From: Rhodospirillales bacterium 70-18
GTDB lineage: Bacteria; Pseudomonadota; Alphaproteobacteria; Acetobacterales; Acetobacteraceae
DNA length: 64,000 bases
Reading direction: 5' to 3'
Assembly (NCBI GenBank): GCA_001899585.1
Contig: MKWE01000019.1
Location: 155,848 to 219,847 of the forward strand
Each line of letters opens with the position of its first letter. Position 1 is the stretch's first letter. This document shows positions 9,869-19,072 of this stretch, in pieces. A program made the position numbers and the translations under genes. The notes below the pieces were generated by a model, which did no database searches, was not told the DNA's origin, and worked only from the letters and a program-made list of their open reading frames with translations.

Positions 9869-11859
9869 CCCCCGAACTGGGGCATTTCGCGCTCGCGCTG
9901 GCCGTGGCGTTCGGCTTCGCGCAGGCGATCATCCCGCTCTGGGGCGCCCAGCGCGGCGACGCGCGGATGATGCAGGCCGCCCCGGCGCTGGCGATCGGCC
10001 AGCTGATCGCGCTGGCCACCTCGTTCGGCGTGCTGATGTGGGTCTCGGTGGACAACGACTTCTCGGTGCTGAACGTCGCCGAGAACAGCCACAGCCTGAA
10101 GCCGCTGCTGTACCGGATCACCGGCACCTGGGGCAACCACGAGGGGTCGATCCTGCTGTGGTGCCTCATCATCGCCATCTGCGGCGGCGCGGTGGCCGCC
10201 TTCGGGCGCAACCTGCCGGCCAGCCTGCGGGCGCGGGTGATCGGCGTGCTCGGCGCCTCGGCCTGCGGCTTCACCCTGTTCGCGCTGATCGAGAGCAACC
10301 CCTTCCTGCGCATCTGGCCGCCGCCGATCGACGGGCGGGACATGAACCCGCTGCTGCAGGACCTGGGTCTCGCGATCCATCCGCCGATTCTCTACATGGG
10401 CTATGTCGGCTTCGCGGTGCCTTTCGCCTTCGCCGTCGCCGCCCTGCTGGAGGGGCGGGTGGACGCCTCCTGGGGCCGCTGGGTGCGGCCGTGGACGCTG
10501 GCGGCCTGGTGCTTCCTGACCAGCGGCATCGCGCTCGGCTCCTGGTGGGCCTATTACGAGCTGGGCTGGGGCGGCTACTGGTTCTGGGACCCGGTGGAGA
10601 ACGCCTCCCTGCTGCCCTGGCTCACCGGCACGGCGCTGCTGCATTCGGCCATCGTGGTGGAAAAGCGCGAGAGCCTGAAGGCATGGACGGTGCTGCTGGC
10701 CATCGGCACCTTCTCGTTCAGCCTGTCGGGCACCTTCCTGGTGCGCTCGGGCATCCTCAACTCGGTGCATTCCTTCGCCAACGACCCGGCGCGCGGGGTG
10801 TTCATCCTCGGCCTGCTTGGGCTGGTGATTGGCACCGCGCTGGTGCTGTTCGCCTGGCGCGGCGCGGCATTGTCCTCCTCCGGCCTGTTCGCGCCGATCT
10901 CGCGCGAGGGCGGGCTGGTGCTGAACAACATCCTGCTGTGCGCCATCGCCGCCGTGGTGGCCACCGGCACCATCTACCCGCTGTTCGCCGACCTGGTGCT
11001 GGGCCAGAAGCTCAGCGTCGGCGCGCCGTTCTTCAACGCCACCGTGCTGCCGCTGGCGGTGCCGGTGTTCGTCGCCATGGCGGTCGGGCCGATGCTGTCG
11101 TGGAAGCGCGCCGCCCTCGGGCCGGCGCTGGTGCGGCTGTGGTGGGCGGCGGTGGCGGCGGCCGGCATCGGGCTGTGGGCGAGCTTCGGCGGGGCCAAAC
11201 TGCTGCCGGCGCTGGCGTTCGGCTGCGCGGCGTGGCTGATCCTGGGCGCGCTGACCGACATCGTCGAGCGCATCCGCCTGTTCCGCATCGCCCCCGGCGC
11301 CAGCCTGCGCCGGCTGGCGAGCCTGCCGCGCGGAGTGTTCGGCGGCGCGCTGGGCCATGCCGGGCTGGGCGTCACCATCGCGGGCATCGCCGGCATGTCG
11401 CTGTCGGTCAGCACGATCGTGCTTGTGAAGCCGGGCGAAACCGTGCACCTCGCGGGGTATGACTGGCACCTGGTCGACCTGCACGACGCCGCCGGCCCCA
11501 ACTACGCCGCCCGCGTCGCCACCATCCAGGTGTCGCGCGACGGCCGGCCCGTCGCCGTGTTGGCGCCTGAGCGGCGCAGCTTCCCGGTGCAGCGCATGAC
11601 CACGACCGAGGCGAAGATCGAGACCAATTTCCTGCGCGACCTCTACGCCGTGCTGGGCGAAGAGCGCGACGGCGCAGCCGTGCTGCGGCTGCACGACAAC
11701 ATCCTGGCGCCCTGGATCTGGCTGGGCGCGCTGGTGATGGCGGCCGGCGGCATGCTGTCGCTGTCCGACCGGCGGCTGCGCCTGGGCGCCCCGGTGCGCC
11801 GCGCCGCGGCCGCGCCCGCCACACCGGGCGCGTCGGCTCCCCCTGGCGCTCTGGCCTGA
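9865..11859 (+). CDS. ccmF: Haem lyase subunit CcmF
   Basis: Polytopic inner-membrane core of the System I haem lyase, which joins haem vinyl groups to the CXXCH of apocytochrome c. It has 664 residues, as usual, with the tryptophan-rich WWD-type motif ELGWGGYWFWDPVENASLLPWL and conserved histidines such as that in WGNHEGSILLW. A large periplasmic domain lies near residues 525-610 and a final helix follows. The start overlaps ccmE by 4 bp. Confidence 0.96.
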   Translation: MTPELGHFALALAVAFGFAQAIIPLWGAQRGDARMMQAAPALAIGQLIALATSFGVLMWVSVDNDFSVLNVAENSHSLKPLLYRITGTWGNHEGSILLWCLIIAICGGAVAAFGRNLPASLRARVIGVLGASACGFTLFALIESNPFLRIWPPPIDGRDMNPLLQDLGLAIHPPILYMGYVGFAVPFAFAVAALLEGRVDASWGRWVRPWTLAAWCFLTSGIALGSWWAYYELGWGGYWFWDPVENASLLPWLTGTALLHSAIVVEKRESLKAWTVLLAIGTFSFSLSGTFLVRSGILNSVHSFANDPARGVFILGLLGLVIGTALVLFAWRGAALSSSGLFAPISREGGLVLNNILLCAIAAVVATGTIYPLFADLVLGQKLSVGAPFFNATVLPLAVPVFVAMAVGPMLSWKRAALGPALVRLWWAAVAAAGIGLWASFGGAKLLPALAFGCAAWLILGALTDIVERIRLFRIAPGASLRRLASLPRGVFGGALGHAGLGVTIAGIAGMSLSVSTIVLVKPGETVHLAGYDWHLVDLHDAAGPNYAARVATIQVSRDGRPVAVLAPERRSFPVQRMTTTEAKIETNFLRDLYAVLGEERDGAAVLRLHDNILAPWIWLGALVMAAGGMLSLSDRRLRLGAPVRRAAAAPATPGASAPPGALA

Positions 11860-11861
11860 CC

Positions 11862-12416
11862 ATGTCGACACGTCGCGCCTTGCTGTTCGCCGTTCCGCTC
11901 GCCGCCGCCGCCGCCGCGGGGGGCGGCTTCTACATCGTGCTGCACCGCATGCAGCAGGGCACGTTCGACCCGCGCGGCGTGCCGACGGTGCTGCTCAACA
12001 AGCGGGTGCCCGGCTTCCGGCTGCCCGGGCTGATCGATGCGGGCTTCGCCTCCACCGACCTGTTCGCCAGCGGCCGGCCGATCCTGGTGAATTTCTGGGC
12101 CACGTGGTGCCCGCCCTGCATCGAGGAGCATCCGGTGCTGATGGCGATGCAGGCCGAGGGCATCCCGATCTGGGGCATCGCCTACAAGGACAAGCGCAGC
12201 GCCGCGGTGGATTATCTGGAGCGCAACGGCAACCCTTATGCCCGCAACGCGATCGACGCGCCGGGGCGGGTGGCGATCGATTGGGGGCTGACCGGCGTGC
12301 CGGAAACCTTCCTGGTGGACGGCGACGGCTTCGTGCGCTGGCACATGTCCGGGCCGCTCACCTTGGACATGGTGCACCAGCAGATCCGGCCGCTGATGCG
12401 GAAATACACGGCATGA
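11862..12416 (+). CDS. ccmG: Thiol:disulfide interchange protein CcmG/DsbE
   Basis: Membrane-tethered periplasmic thioredoxin-like protein that keeps the CXXCH cysteines of apocytochrome c reduced. An N-terminal anchor helix is followed by a thioredoxin fold with WCPPC (Cys at about 83 and 86), the preceding NFWAT strand and the cis-proline loop GVPETFLVD. 184 residues. It starts two bases after ccmF and overlaps ccmH by 4 bp. Confidence 0.96.
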   Translation: MSTRRALLFAVPLAAAAAAGGGFYIVLHRMQQGTFDPRGVPTVLLNKRVPGFRLPGLIDAGFASTDLFASGRPILVNFWATWCPPCIEEHPVLMAMQAEGIPIWGIAYKDKRSAAVDYLERNGNPYARNAIDAPGRVAIDWGLTGVPETFLVDGDGFVRWHMSGPLTLDMVHQQIRPLMRKYTA

Positions 12417-12874
12417 CCCGCCGGCATCTGGCCCTGGCCAGCCTGGCCCTGCTGCTGGCGGGCGGCTCGGTGGCCTGGGCGATTTCCGACCCGGCCGAGG
12501 CGCTGCCCGACCCGAGGCAGGAGGCCCGCGCCGAGGCGATCGGCCGGCAATTACGCTGCCTCGTGTGCCAGAACGAAAGCATCGAGGACAGCGGCGCCGA
12601 CCTGGCGCGCGACCTGCGCCACATCGTCCGCCAGCGCGTGGCCGCCGGCGACAGCGACGCGCAGGTGGTGGACTGGGTGGTCGCCCGCTACGGCGATTTC
12701 GTTCGCCTGCGCCCGCCCTTCGAGTGGCAGACCGTGCTGCTCTGGGGCTCGCCGCTGCTGGCGCTGGCGGTGGGCGGGCTGGGCGTGCTGGTGCACCGCC
12801 ACTACCGCCCGGCGCCCCCCGCGCCGCTGAACGAGGCCGAGCAGGCGCGCCTGCGCGACCTGATGGAAACCTGA
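12413..12874 (+). CDS. ccmH: Cytochrome c maturation protein CcmH
   Basis: Periplasmic thiol protein of the haem lyase module. It has a signal/anchor segment, then LRCLVCQNESIEDS with the redox cysteines at about residues 49 and 52, a three-helix domain and one C-terminal membrane helix. At 153 residues it is the short CcmH/CcmL form, and the TPR part is encoded separately by ccmI. The reading frame is open further upstream, but the ATG at 12413 overlaps the ccmG stop and precedes the signal segment. Confidence 0.95.
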   Translation: MTRRHLALASLALLLAGGSVAWAISDPAEALPDPRQEARAEAIGRQLRCLVCQNESIEDSGADLARDLRHIVRQRVAAGDSDAQVVDWVVARYGDFVRLRPPFEWQTVLLWGSPLLALAVGGLGVLVHRHYRPAPPAPLNEAEQARLRDLMET

Positions 12875-12898
12875 GCGCGAACACCGGACCGGGCCAGC

Positions 12899-13627
12899 AT
12901 GGACACCACAACCCTGGCGACCTTCGGCGCTGTGGCGGCGCTCGCGGCGGTGGCGCTCGCGCCGCTGGTGCTCGCCCTGACCCGGCAGGCGCCGCCGCGC
13001 GGCCGCAAGGAAAGCGCCCTGGCGCTGCACCGCGCGCAACTGGCCGAGCTGGACCGCGAACTGGCCGCCGGCCGGCTGCGCCCGGCCGAGCACGCCAGCG
13101 CCACGCTGGAGGTGCAGCGCCGCTTGCTGGCCGTGGCCGAGGCCGCCGAGACGGTGCCCGCGCGCGCCAGCCGGCTGCCGCTGCTGGCCACGCTGGTGCT
13201 GGTGCCGGTGGCGGCGCTGGCGCTGTACCTGCGCGCCGGCCACCCCGACATGCCGGCCGCCCCGCTGGGGCCGCGCCTTGTCGAGGCCCGCCGCGAGGCG
13301 CGGCAGGCCGACGCGCTGATCACCACCTTGCGCCAGCGGCTGGCGCAGCTCGACCCGAAATCCGAGATGGCCCGCCAGGGCTATGTGCTGCTGGGCAATG
13401 CCGAAGCCGGGCGCGCCCATTACGCCGCCGCCGCCGCCGCTTGGCAGACCGCGCTGGCGGTGCGTTGGGACGCCACCCTGGCCGCCCAGGCGGCGGAGGC
13501 GCAGGTCCGCGCCGAGGGCCATGTCAGCCCCGCCACCGCCGCGCTGTTCCGCCGCGCCCTGGCCGATGCCCCGGCCGATGCCCCCTGGCGGGAGCTGGCG
13601 CAGAAGCGGCTGGACGAAGTGAAGTGA
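12899..13627 (+). CDS. ccmI: Cytochrome c biogenesis protein CcmI
   Basis: Apocytochrome c chaperone of 242 residues. Two N-terminal membrane segments flank a cytoplasmic loop containing the family sequence [18 protein letters not shown] short periplasmic TPR-like region (about residues 135-240) includes [19 protein letters not shown]. It is shorter than long CcmI proteins, with roughly two TPR units. Last gene of the ccm operon, 24 bases after ccmH. Confidence 0.88.
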   Translation: MDTTTLATFGAVAALAAVALAPLVLALTRQAPPRGRKESALALHRAQLAELDRELAAGRLRPAEHASATLEVQRRLLAVAEAAETVPARASRLPLLATLVLVPVAALALYLRAGHPDMPAAPLGPRLVEARREARQADALITTLRQRLAQLDPKSEMARQGYVLLGNAEAGRAHYAAAAAAWQTALAVRWDATLAAQAAEAQVRAEGHVSPATAALFRRALADAPADAPWRELAQKRLDEVK

Positions 13628-13660
13628 TCCCGACCGCCTGAGTGATTGCCGCATCAGGGC

Positions 13661-13704
13661 AAGCAAGTCCGGGTTTGCTTCGGGTCCCGATACTTCAAGA
13701 CCCG
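13661..13704. terminator. Weak paired hairpins after the ccm operon
   Basis: In the 170-base gap between the convergent ccmI and GSCFA genes there are two 6-bp stems: AAGCAA/TTGCTT at 13661-13680 and CGGGTC/GACCCG at 13681-13704. Neither has a T run. The octamer CCCGATAC occurs twice just here. Nothing else is apparent in the gap. Confidence 0.3.
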
Positions 13705-13797
13705 ATACATCATGGCATGGGCGGGGTTCGGAGTGGCGCCTCGCCTTGTTTGGGTGACGGCCTTGCCTGGGCGATCGGCCGAACACCGCCGCCGCCC

Positions 13798-14931
13798 TCA
13801 GGCGCGGATATGGTCGATCGCTTCCTCGTCACAGACGATGCCGGCCGGGCCGGCGAGCAGGGCCGCCACCGGGTCGCCCGCCCCCGCTGCGCCCGCCCCC
13901 GCTGCGGCCGCCATCGCTTCAGCCGGCCGCGGCGCGGTGGGCGGGACGGCGGCGGCCGCAGCGGGGGCGGGTTGGGCGGCGGCCGGGTAGTGGCGGAGGA
14001 AGATGCGCATGGCGTGCGCCACGCCGAGGCCGTTCACCTCGCGCAGATCGTCTTCGTAATAGGAACCGCGATTGGCATGGGTGGTGATGATCTCGTAGGA
14101 CGGGAAATAATCCACGTCGCGGAAGCTGCGACTGATCTCCTCGGCCACCACGCGCAGCACCGACTTGCTGTAGGTGGTGGAGACCAGCACGTGGCGCGGC
14201 TCGTAGGTGGCGATCAGCGGCACCGGCGAGACGGTCAGCACCACACGGCAGCGGCGGTTGACCCGGCGCAGCGCGTGCATGAAGGTCTGCATGTCCTGCT
14301 CGATCTCGTGCACCGAGAAGTTCACGAATTCATGCCGCCCGTGGTCGTAACTGCCGCCCGCGACGCCGGGGGCGAGCGGGAACACCGCGCCGTCGCGCTT
14401 GGAGCGCCAGCCCTCAGTGAGGCCGAGGGTGAAGATGAACAGGTCGGTGGTCTCGAACATGGCGCGCACATGCGCCAGGTGGGCGGCGCGGGCGGCGGCG
14501 ACCTCCTCCTCGGTCTCGAAGCCGTCCGGCTCGATCTGCGGGCGGTAGGGGTCGACGAAGCGGCCATCCGGGCGGCGCCAGGCGGTTTCCACCGGGCTGC
14601 GCTGGCCGAACGCCTCCTGGAACAGCTGCAGCAGCTGGCGGGCGGTGTAGAGGTTGCCGTAGCGGCAGGAGAACACGCCGAAATTGCGTCGCGTCGCCTC
14701 GGCGGCCGGCAGGTCGGGCGCCGGCTGCTCGGGCACGTAGTAGTTGAAGCCGATGCCGGCCAGCGAGCGGGAGATGTGCTGCGCGAAGCAGCTCCCCGCC
14801 GTGGCCACGCGGTCGGTGACGGCGATGGAGAAGCCGGTGGCGGTGACCGGGTCGAGCCGGAAGGATTCCTGGCGCGACATGGCGCGGCGCCAGAACTGGT
14901 GGTCGGGGATGCCGGAATACGGGTTGGCCAT
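13798..14931 (-). CDS. GSCFA domain protein
   Basis: A 377-residue cytoplasmic protein with the family name motif GSCFA at about residues 46-50. NYY, RYGNLYTARQLLQLFQEAFG and FIFTLGLTEGW follow, and LTVSPVPLIATY, STTYSKSVLR and DYFPSYEIITTH make the C-terminal part of the SGNH-like core. GSCFA proteins are thought to act on glycans or acyl groups, but their reaction is not established. The tail after about residue 320 is Ala/Pro-rich and probably disordered. It is encoded directly downstream of a WcbI-like gene on the same strand, so the two probably work together. Confidence 0.85.
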   Translation of the reverse strand: MANPYSGIPDHQFWRRAMSRQESFRLDPVTATGFSIAVTDRVATAGSCFAQHISRSLAGIGFNYYVPEQPAPDLPAAEATRRNFGVFSCRYGNLYTARQLLQLFQEAFGQRSPVETAWRRPDGRFVDPYRPQIEPDGFETEEEVAAARAAHLAHVRAMFETTDLFIFTLGLTEGWRSKRDGAVFPLAPGVAGGSYDHGRHEFVNFSVHEIEQDMQTFMHALRRVNRRCRVVLTVSPVPLIATYEPRHVLVSTTYSKSVLRVVAEEISRSFRDVDYFPSYEIITTHANRGSYYEDDLREVNGLGVAHAMRIFLRHYPAAAQPAPAAAAAVPPTAPRPAEAMAAAAGAGAAGAGDPVAALLAGPAGIVCDEEAIDHIRA

Positions 14932-14962
14932 GGGTGCTGCCTCTGCCTTTGGTCGCGGGCCG

Positions 14963-15904
14963 TCAGGCCAGGAGCCGGGTGATGGCGGCGACCTTTTCGC
15001 GGTACGGGCTGTCCAGGGTGACGGCCTCGGGCGTGAGCTCGCGGTAGCTCTCGAAGTTCAGCGCGACGAACTCCTCCAGCCCGAGCGTGTAGTTGGTGCC
15101 GGGCAGCTTGAAGCGGTAGTCGCCCTGCACGCCGTAGCACTCGCCCACCTCGGGGTAGACCGGGTAGATCGGGCCGTTCAGCATGTTGTCGGCCACCTCG
15201 GCGTAGCGGCGCTCCACCGGGATGCCGATGTAGCGCAGCGCCTCGGCGGCGATGCTGTGCAGCACGCGGATGCGCGGGTGGTTGATGCTGACCATGAAGC
15301 AGCCCTCGGCGCACCAGCGGTAGAACGCATCCTCCAGCCGCGGGTAGCCGAGGCTGCGGAAGCCGGCGAACAGCCGGTCCCGGGACTGGTCCCAGCCGTC
15401 GAAATAGCCGATCGCGGCGTAGGTCTTCGCGTTGAACATGCGCACGGTGTCGGCCACCGACAGGCCGCGCAGGAAGCAGGCCAGCGCGATCGCCGAGTGG
15501 TAGCCGCCCAGCGGGCTGTCCAGGCCAATGCCGCGATGCGAGGCGTAGATGAGGTCGGGGTGGTAGCAGGGGAAATAGATGGTCGGCAGGTACGACATGC
15601 GACCGGCATAGGCGGGGTTCTCCACCTGCGCGCGCAGGTGGCCGACGGTGAACACATGGTCGTAGCGGCCGAGCAGGTCGGCGTAGAAGGCGTCGGACTT
15701 GCCGGCGGCCTCGTGGACGGTCAGCCCGTCCGCCTCCACCCCCGCGCCGATGTGCTGCATACAGTTGACGATGCCGAAGGTCTGGCAGTTGGAGACCACC
15801 AGCAGCTTGCGCCGGCTGCGGCGGGCCAGGAAGGCGGCGACCAGGGTCGCCCCGGGGGTCAGCGGGCGAGGCGGAGCGGCTGCCGGGTCGGCGGCGAGGG
15901 TCAT
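14963..15904 (-). CDS. WcbI-like polysaccharide biosynthesis protein
   Basis: A 313-residue protein resembling the WcbI family, a CoA-binding SGNH-like enzyme of capsule synthesis presumed to move acyl groups. The opening strand KLLVVSNCQTFGIVNCM is characteristic. The central VFTVGHLRAQ and YLPTIYFPCYHPDLIY regions are also typical. The start at 15904 (MTLAADP) is the first good ATG before the core. The frame is open for 2 kb upstream, but that part lies opposite ftsE/ftsX and is not coding. The gap of 31 bp to the GSCFA gene suggests one operon. Confidence 0.75.
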   Translation of the reverse strand: MTLAADPAAAPPRPLTPGATLVAAFLARRSRRKLLVVSNCQTFGIVNCMQHIGAGVEADGLTVHEAAGKSDAFYADLLGRYDHVFTVGHLRAQVENPAYAGRMSYLPTIYFPCYHPDLIYASHRGIGLDSPLGGYHSAIALACFLRGLSVADTVRMFNAKTYAAIGYFDGWDQSRDRLFAGFRSLGYPRLEDAFYRWCAEGCFMVSINHPRIRVLHSIAAEALRYIGIPVERRYAEVADNMLNGPIYPVYPEVGECYGVQGDYRFKLPGTNYTLGLEEFVALNFESYRELTPEAVTLDSPYREKVAAITRLLA

Positions 15905-16010
15905 TCTGGCACCGTCAGGGGGTTGGGCGGCGCAGTATGCGCCCGAACCGGCCCGGCCGGGAAGTCGCGAGGCCGTGTGGTGGCGCTGAGGGGAGCGTGG
16001 AGCGACGTGC

Positions 16011-16565
16011 TCAGGAGAGGTGCAGCGCCTGGTAGATCCGCGCCGCCGGGGGCCAGGCGGCGACCACCTCGGCCTGGCGGGCATAGGCGGCCCAGAGCAG
16101 CGCGCCCACCACGCCGAGGCTGAGGCACCAGGCGAACAGCACGGTGGCGGGGTTGCGCTCCGGCGCTGGCCGGACGCCCGGGTGGGCGGGTGGGCGGCCA
16201 GAGGGGTAGGCGGACGGGCGGGCGGCGGCGAGGCTGGTGGGCAGGTTGGCGGGGAGGGGCGGGGCGGGCTGCGCGATGGCGGGCGGGCCAGGGGGTGGGC
16301 CCGGGGACGGAAGAGGGGGCGCGATCTCGGCGGGCAGGGCGTGCGCCAGCGCGTCGGCGAAGGGGGTGGGCGCCGGCGCGGGCGGTTGCGGCATTGGCGC
16401 GGGGGCCAGGGGGCGCGGCGGCGCGGTGGCTTCCGCCGGCGCCCATTCCCGCGCGCAGCGGGCGCAACGCACCCGCAGGGGCGGGCGCGGGTCGGCGGGG
16501 CCGCGCGCGAGCATCGCGTCGGGCACCTCGTAGGTGGCCTGGCAGGATGGGCAGACGATGCGCAT
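16011..16565 (-). CDS. MJ0042-type zinc-ribbon membrane protein
   Basis: 184 residues. The N-terminus MRIVCPSCQATYEVPD and, 25 residues on, VRCARCAREW form a four-cysteine zinc ribbon of the MJ0042 type. A long Pro/Ala-rich linker follows, and a single helix near the C-terminus (TVLFAWCLSLGVVGALLWAAYA) anchors it. Similar genes often lie next to ftsE in alphaproteobacteria, as here where they are divergent. Function unknown, possibly a cell-envelope sensor. I chose the ATG at 16565 because it directly precedes the ribbon. The residues encoded upstream look non-conserved. Confidence 0.8.
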   Translation of the reverse strand: MRIVCPSCQATYEVPDAMLARGPADPRPPLRVRCARCAREWAPAEATAPPRPLAPAPMPQPPAPAPTPFADALAHALPAEIAPPLPSPGPPPGPPAIAQPAPPLPANLPTSLAAARPSAYPSGRPPAHPGVRPAPERNPATVLFAWCLSLGVVGALLWAAYARQAEVVAAWPPAARIYQALHLS

Positions 16566-16783
16566 CGGGCTTCTCTCTCGGCCGCGCATGGTGCGCGAGG
16601 GCGGCGGCGTTGACAACAGTGGAGCGGCGCTTCCGGCGCGGGGTGCATTGGTGGCAAAAGGGGGAGCGGCGGCCGCATCGGCGGGGCGCCGACGGCCGGG
16701 CCGGACAGCACCGGCGGCCGGAATGGGGCGGGGGCGGCACCGTGCGCCCGCCGCCGGAGCGGGATGCGACGCGGCATGATCGG
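16566..16783. promoter_or_regulatory. Divergent upstream region of zinc-ribbon gene and ftsE
   Basis: 218 bases separate the two divergent starts. TTGACA at 16610-16615 matches a consensus -35 hexamer reading toward ftsE, and it sits in the palindrome GTTGACAAC. No convincing -10 follows at 16-18 bases. No other structure is apparent. Confidence 0.25.
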
Positions 16784-17491
16784 ATGATGATGATCGAACT
16801 GCAGGAGGTAGGGCTGCATTATGGCGGCCCCCGTAGCGGCGGCGCGGCTGGCGATGGCCGGCCGGCGGGCGGGGTGGACGTGCTGCGCGGGCTGAGCTTC
16901 GCGGTGCCGGCGGGCGGGTTCCGCTGGCTGCTGGGGCCGTCGGGCGCCGGCAAGACCTCGCTGTTGCGGCTGCTGCATGCCGCGGTGCGACCGACGCAGG
17001 GGCGGCTGAGCCTGCTGGGGGCGGATATCGGCCGGGCCAGCCGGCGCGAGCTGCCGCCGCTGCGGCGCAGCATCGGCATGGTGTTCCAGGATTTCCGGCT
17101 GCTGCCGCATCTGTCGGCGTTCGACAACGTGGCGCTGCCGCTGCGCATCGCCGGGCGGCCGGAAGGGCAGATCCGCGCCGATGTGGGCGAGATGCTGCGC
17201 TGGGTGGGGCTGGCCCGCAAGACCGCGGCTCGGCCGGCCGAGCTGTCGGGCGGCGAGCAGCAGCGCGTGGCGATCGCGCGCGCGGTGATCACCCGGCCGC
17301 GGCTGCTGCTGGCTGACGAGCCGACCGGCAACCTGGACGACGCGCAGGCCGAGCGGCTGATGGTGCTGCTGAAGGAGATGAACCGGCTGGGCACGACGAT
17401 GGTGGTCGCCACCCATAATGCGGCGCTGGTGGAGCGCCACCCCGGCCCGGCGCTGCTGCTGGAACACGGGCGGCTGCTGGCCGATGGCTAG
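16784..17491 (+). CDS. ftsE: Cell division ATP-binding protein FtsE
   Basis: ABC ATPase that pairs with FtsX to activate periplasmic peptidoglycan hydrolases at the septum. Walker A is [15 protein letters not shown], the Q-loop [22 protein letters not shown], the signature [14 protein letters not shown], Walker [13 protein letters not shown] and the switch His in VATHN. About 235 residues. It starts at one of three consecutive ATG codons (16784, 16787, 16790), with a weak ribosome site. An insertion of about 10 residues rich in glycine follows the first strand. It overlaps ftsX by 8 bp. Confidence 0.92.
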   Translation: MMMIELQEVGLHYGGPRSGGAAGDGRPAGGVDVLRGLSFAVPAGGFRWLLGPSGAGKTSLLRLLHAAVRPTQGRLSLLGADIGRASRRELPPLRRSIGMVFQDFRLLPHLSAFDNVALPLRIAGRPEGQIRADVGEMLRWVGLARKTAARPAELSGGEQQRVAIARAVITRPRLLLADEPTGNLDDAQAERLMVLLKEMNRLGTTMVVATHNAALVERHPGPALLLEHGRLLADG

Positions 17492-18458
17492 GACGGCACG
17501 AACTGCGGTGGCGGCGGGCCGGCTGCGGCCGCCGCGATTCGACGATCTGGGGCTGCGCCGGGCGCTGGGCGACCGCATCCTGCCGCTGATGGTGGCGGCG
17601 ATGACCTTCCTGGCGGCGCTGGCGCTTGCCGGAGTGGTGGGGGCGGCGGCGCTGGCGGCGCATTGGCAGCGCGGCGCGGCGGCGGTGGTGACGGTGCAGG
17701 TGCCGCGCCCGGCCGAGCCGGCGGCCGACCGGCCGGGCGAGACCCGTCGCGCGCGGGTGACCGAGCTGGCGCAGGCGGCGGCGGGCGTGGCCAGCGCCCG
17801 CGCGCTGGGCGATGCCGAATTGGCCGACCTGCTGCGGCCCTGGCTGGGCAGCTCGGCGGAGACGCTGTCGCTGCCGCTGCCGGCGGTGGTGGAGCTGCGC
17901 ATGGCGCTGGATGCGCCGCCCGAGGCGCTGACCACGCTGGCCGAGCGGCTGGCGCGGGCGGCGCCGGGCACGCTGACCGAGAGCCACGGCGTCTGGGTGC
18001 GCCGGCTGGCGGTGCTGGCGCGCAGCCTGCAGGCCTGTGCCTGGGCGGCGCTGCTGGTGGTCGCCGCGGTGGCCGTCGCGGTGGTGGCGATCGCCACCCG
18101 GGCCGGGCTGGCGGCGCGGCGGCAGGCGATCGAGATCGTGCACGGGCTGGGCGCCACCGACGCCTATATCGCCGGTCGCTTCGCCGGGCGGGCGACCCGG
18201 CTGGCGGCGCTGGGGGGCCTGCTGGGGGCCGGGGCGGCGCTGCCTGTGCTGGTGCTCCTGGCCGCGCTGGCGGCGCCGTTCGCCGGGCCGGCGCCGGCAC
18301 CGCCGTGGCCGGGGCCGGCGGGGGAGGTACTGGGCTGGCTCGCCGCCCTGCCGGCGGCGCTATGGCTGGCGCTGCCGGGGCTGCCGCTGGCGGCCGCGGC
18401 GATCGGCTTTCTGACCGCGCAGGGCACCGTGCGGGCCTGGCTGCGATGGTTGCCGTAA
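17484..18458 (+). CDS. ftsX: Cell division protein FtsX
   Basis: Inner-membrane partner of FtsE, 324 residues. The layout is one N-terminal helix (about residues 35-55), a periplasmic domain (about 60-175) and three C-terminal helices. The segment [27 protein letters not shown] after helix 2 is the typical coupling-helix sequence. Identity rests mainly on topology and on ftsE upstream. The ATG at 17484 overlaps the ftsE stop. The 3' end overlaps the next gene by 13 bp. Confidence 0.88.
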   Translation: MARTARTAVAAGRLRPPRFDDLGLRRALGDRILPLMVAAMTFLAALALAGVVGAAALAAHWQRGAAAVVTVQVPRPAEPAADRPGETRRARVTELAQAAAGVASARALGDAELADLLRPWLGSSAETLSLPLPAVVELRMALDAPPEALTTLAERLARAAPGTLTESHGVWVRRLAVLARSLQACAWAALLVVAAVAVAVVAIATRAGLAARRQAIEIVHGLGATDAYIAGRFAGRATRLAALGGLLGAGAALPVLVLLAALAAPFAGPAPAPPWPGPAGEVLGWLAALPAALWLALPGLPLAAAAIGFLTAQGTVRAWLRWLP

Positions 18459-19072
18459 CGCCCGGCCGCTTGTGGTTGGCGCGCGCGTTGCCCTGGCTGG
18501 CCGGCCTGGCGCTGCTTTGGCTGGGCGGGCTGCTGTGGTTTGCCGCCGCGTCCGGCGGGCGGGGCGAGGCGCCGGCGCATACCGACGGGATCGTGGCGCT
18601 GACCGGCGGCGCGGGGCGGGTGGAGCTGGCGCTGCAATTGCTGGAGCAGGGTCGGGCGGACCGGCTGCTGATCTCGGGCGTGGGGCGGGCGGCCACCTTC
18701 GCCGAACTCGCGCACCGCGCCGGGGTGGACCTGGCGCTGGCGCCGCGGGTGACGCTGGGGCGGTCGGCGCTGTCCACGCGCGGCAACGCGGTGGAAACCG
18801 CGGCCTGGGCGCGGGAGCGCGCGATCGGCTCGCTGATCGTGGTAACCTCGTACTACCATATGCCGCGGGCGATGGCCGAGCTGTCGCGCACGCTGCCGGG
18901 GGTGGCGCTGCACCCGATGCCGGTGCTGCCGCCGGGGGGCGCGCCGCTGCGGCTGCTGGTCAGCGAATATACCAAGTTCCTGGCCGTCGAGCTGGGGCTG
19001 TCGCGCTTCAGCGGGCACGAGGATCTGAGCAGGCCGGAACCGCCCGCCAACCCGGAGAAACCATACGGATGA
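18446..19072 (+). CDS. YdcF/ElyC family (DUF218) protein
   Basis: 208-residue protein with one N-terminal membrane helix and a Rossmann-like DUF218 domain. DGIVALTGGAGRVELALQLLE opens the fold, and LISGVG, STRGNAVETAAWA and VVTSYYHMPRAMAEL are the family motifs. ElyC/SanA relatives affect envelope integrity and undecaprenyl-phosphate use. The biochemical reaction is unsettled. The ATG at 18446 lies inside the end of ftsX, and the stop overlaps the plsC start by 4 bp, so ftsE-ftsX-ydcF-plsC looks like one coupled operon. Confidence 0.82.
   Translation: MVAVTPGRLWLARALPWLAGLALLWLGGLLWFAAASGGRGEAPAHTDGIVALTGGAGRVELALQLLEQGRADRLLISGVGRAATFAELAHRAGVDLALAPRVTLGRSALSTRGNAVETAAWARERAIGSLIVVTSYYHMPRAMAELSRTLPGVALHPMPVLPPGGAPLRLLVSEYTKFLAVELGLSRFSGHEDLSRPEPPANPEKPYG

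Noticed and set aside
9715..11871. A minus-strand frame of about 700 codons opposite ccmF
   Set aside because: Composition is Arg/Gln/His-rich and ccmF is complete on the plus strand.
15905..18157. A minus-strand open frame of more than 2 kb upstream of the WcbI-like gene
   Set aside because: It runs opposite the zinc-ribbon/ftsE/ftsX region, is Arg/Pro/Ala-rich and has no recognisable domain. GC-rich DNA leaves such frames open. Only 14963-15904 is accepted.
16784..18458. FtsE/FtsX as a drug or lipoprotein ABC transporter (MacB/LolD-like)
   Set aside because: FtsX has four helices in the 1+3 layout with an N-terminal periplasmic domain, and the operon continues with ydcF and plsC, as at ftsEX loci.
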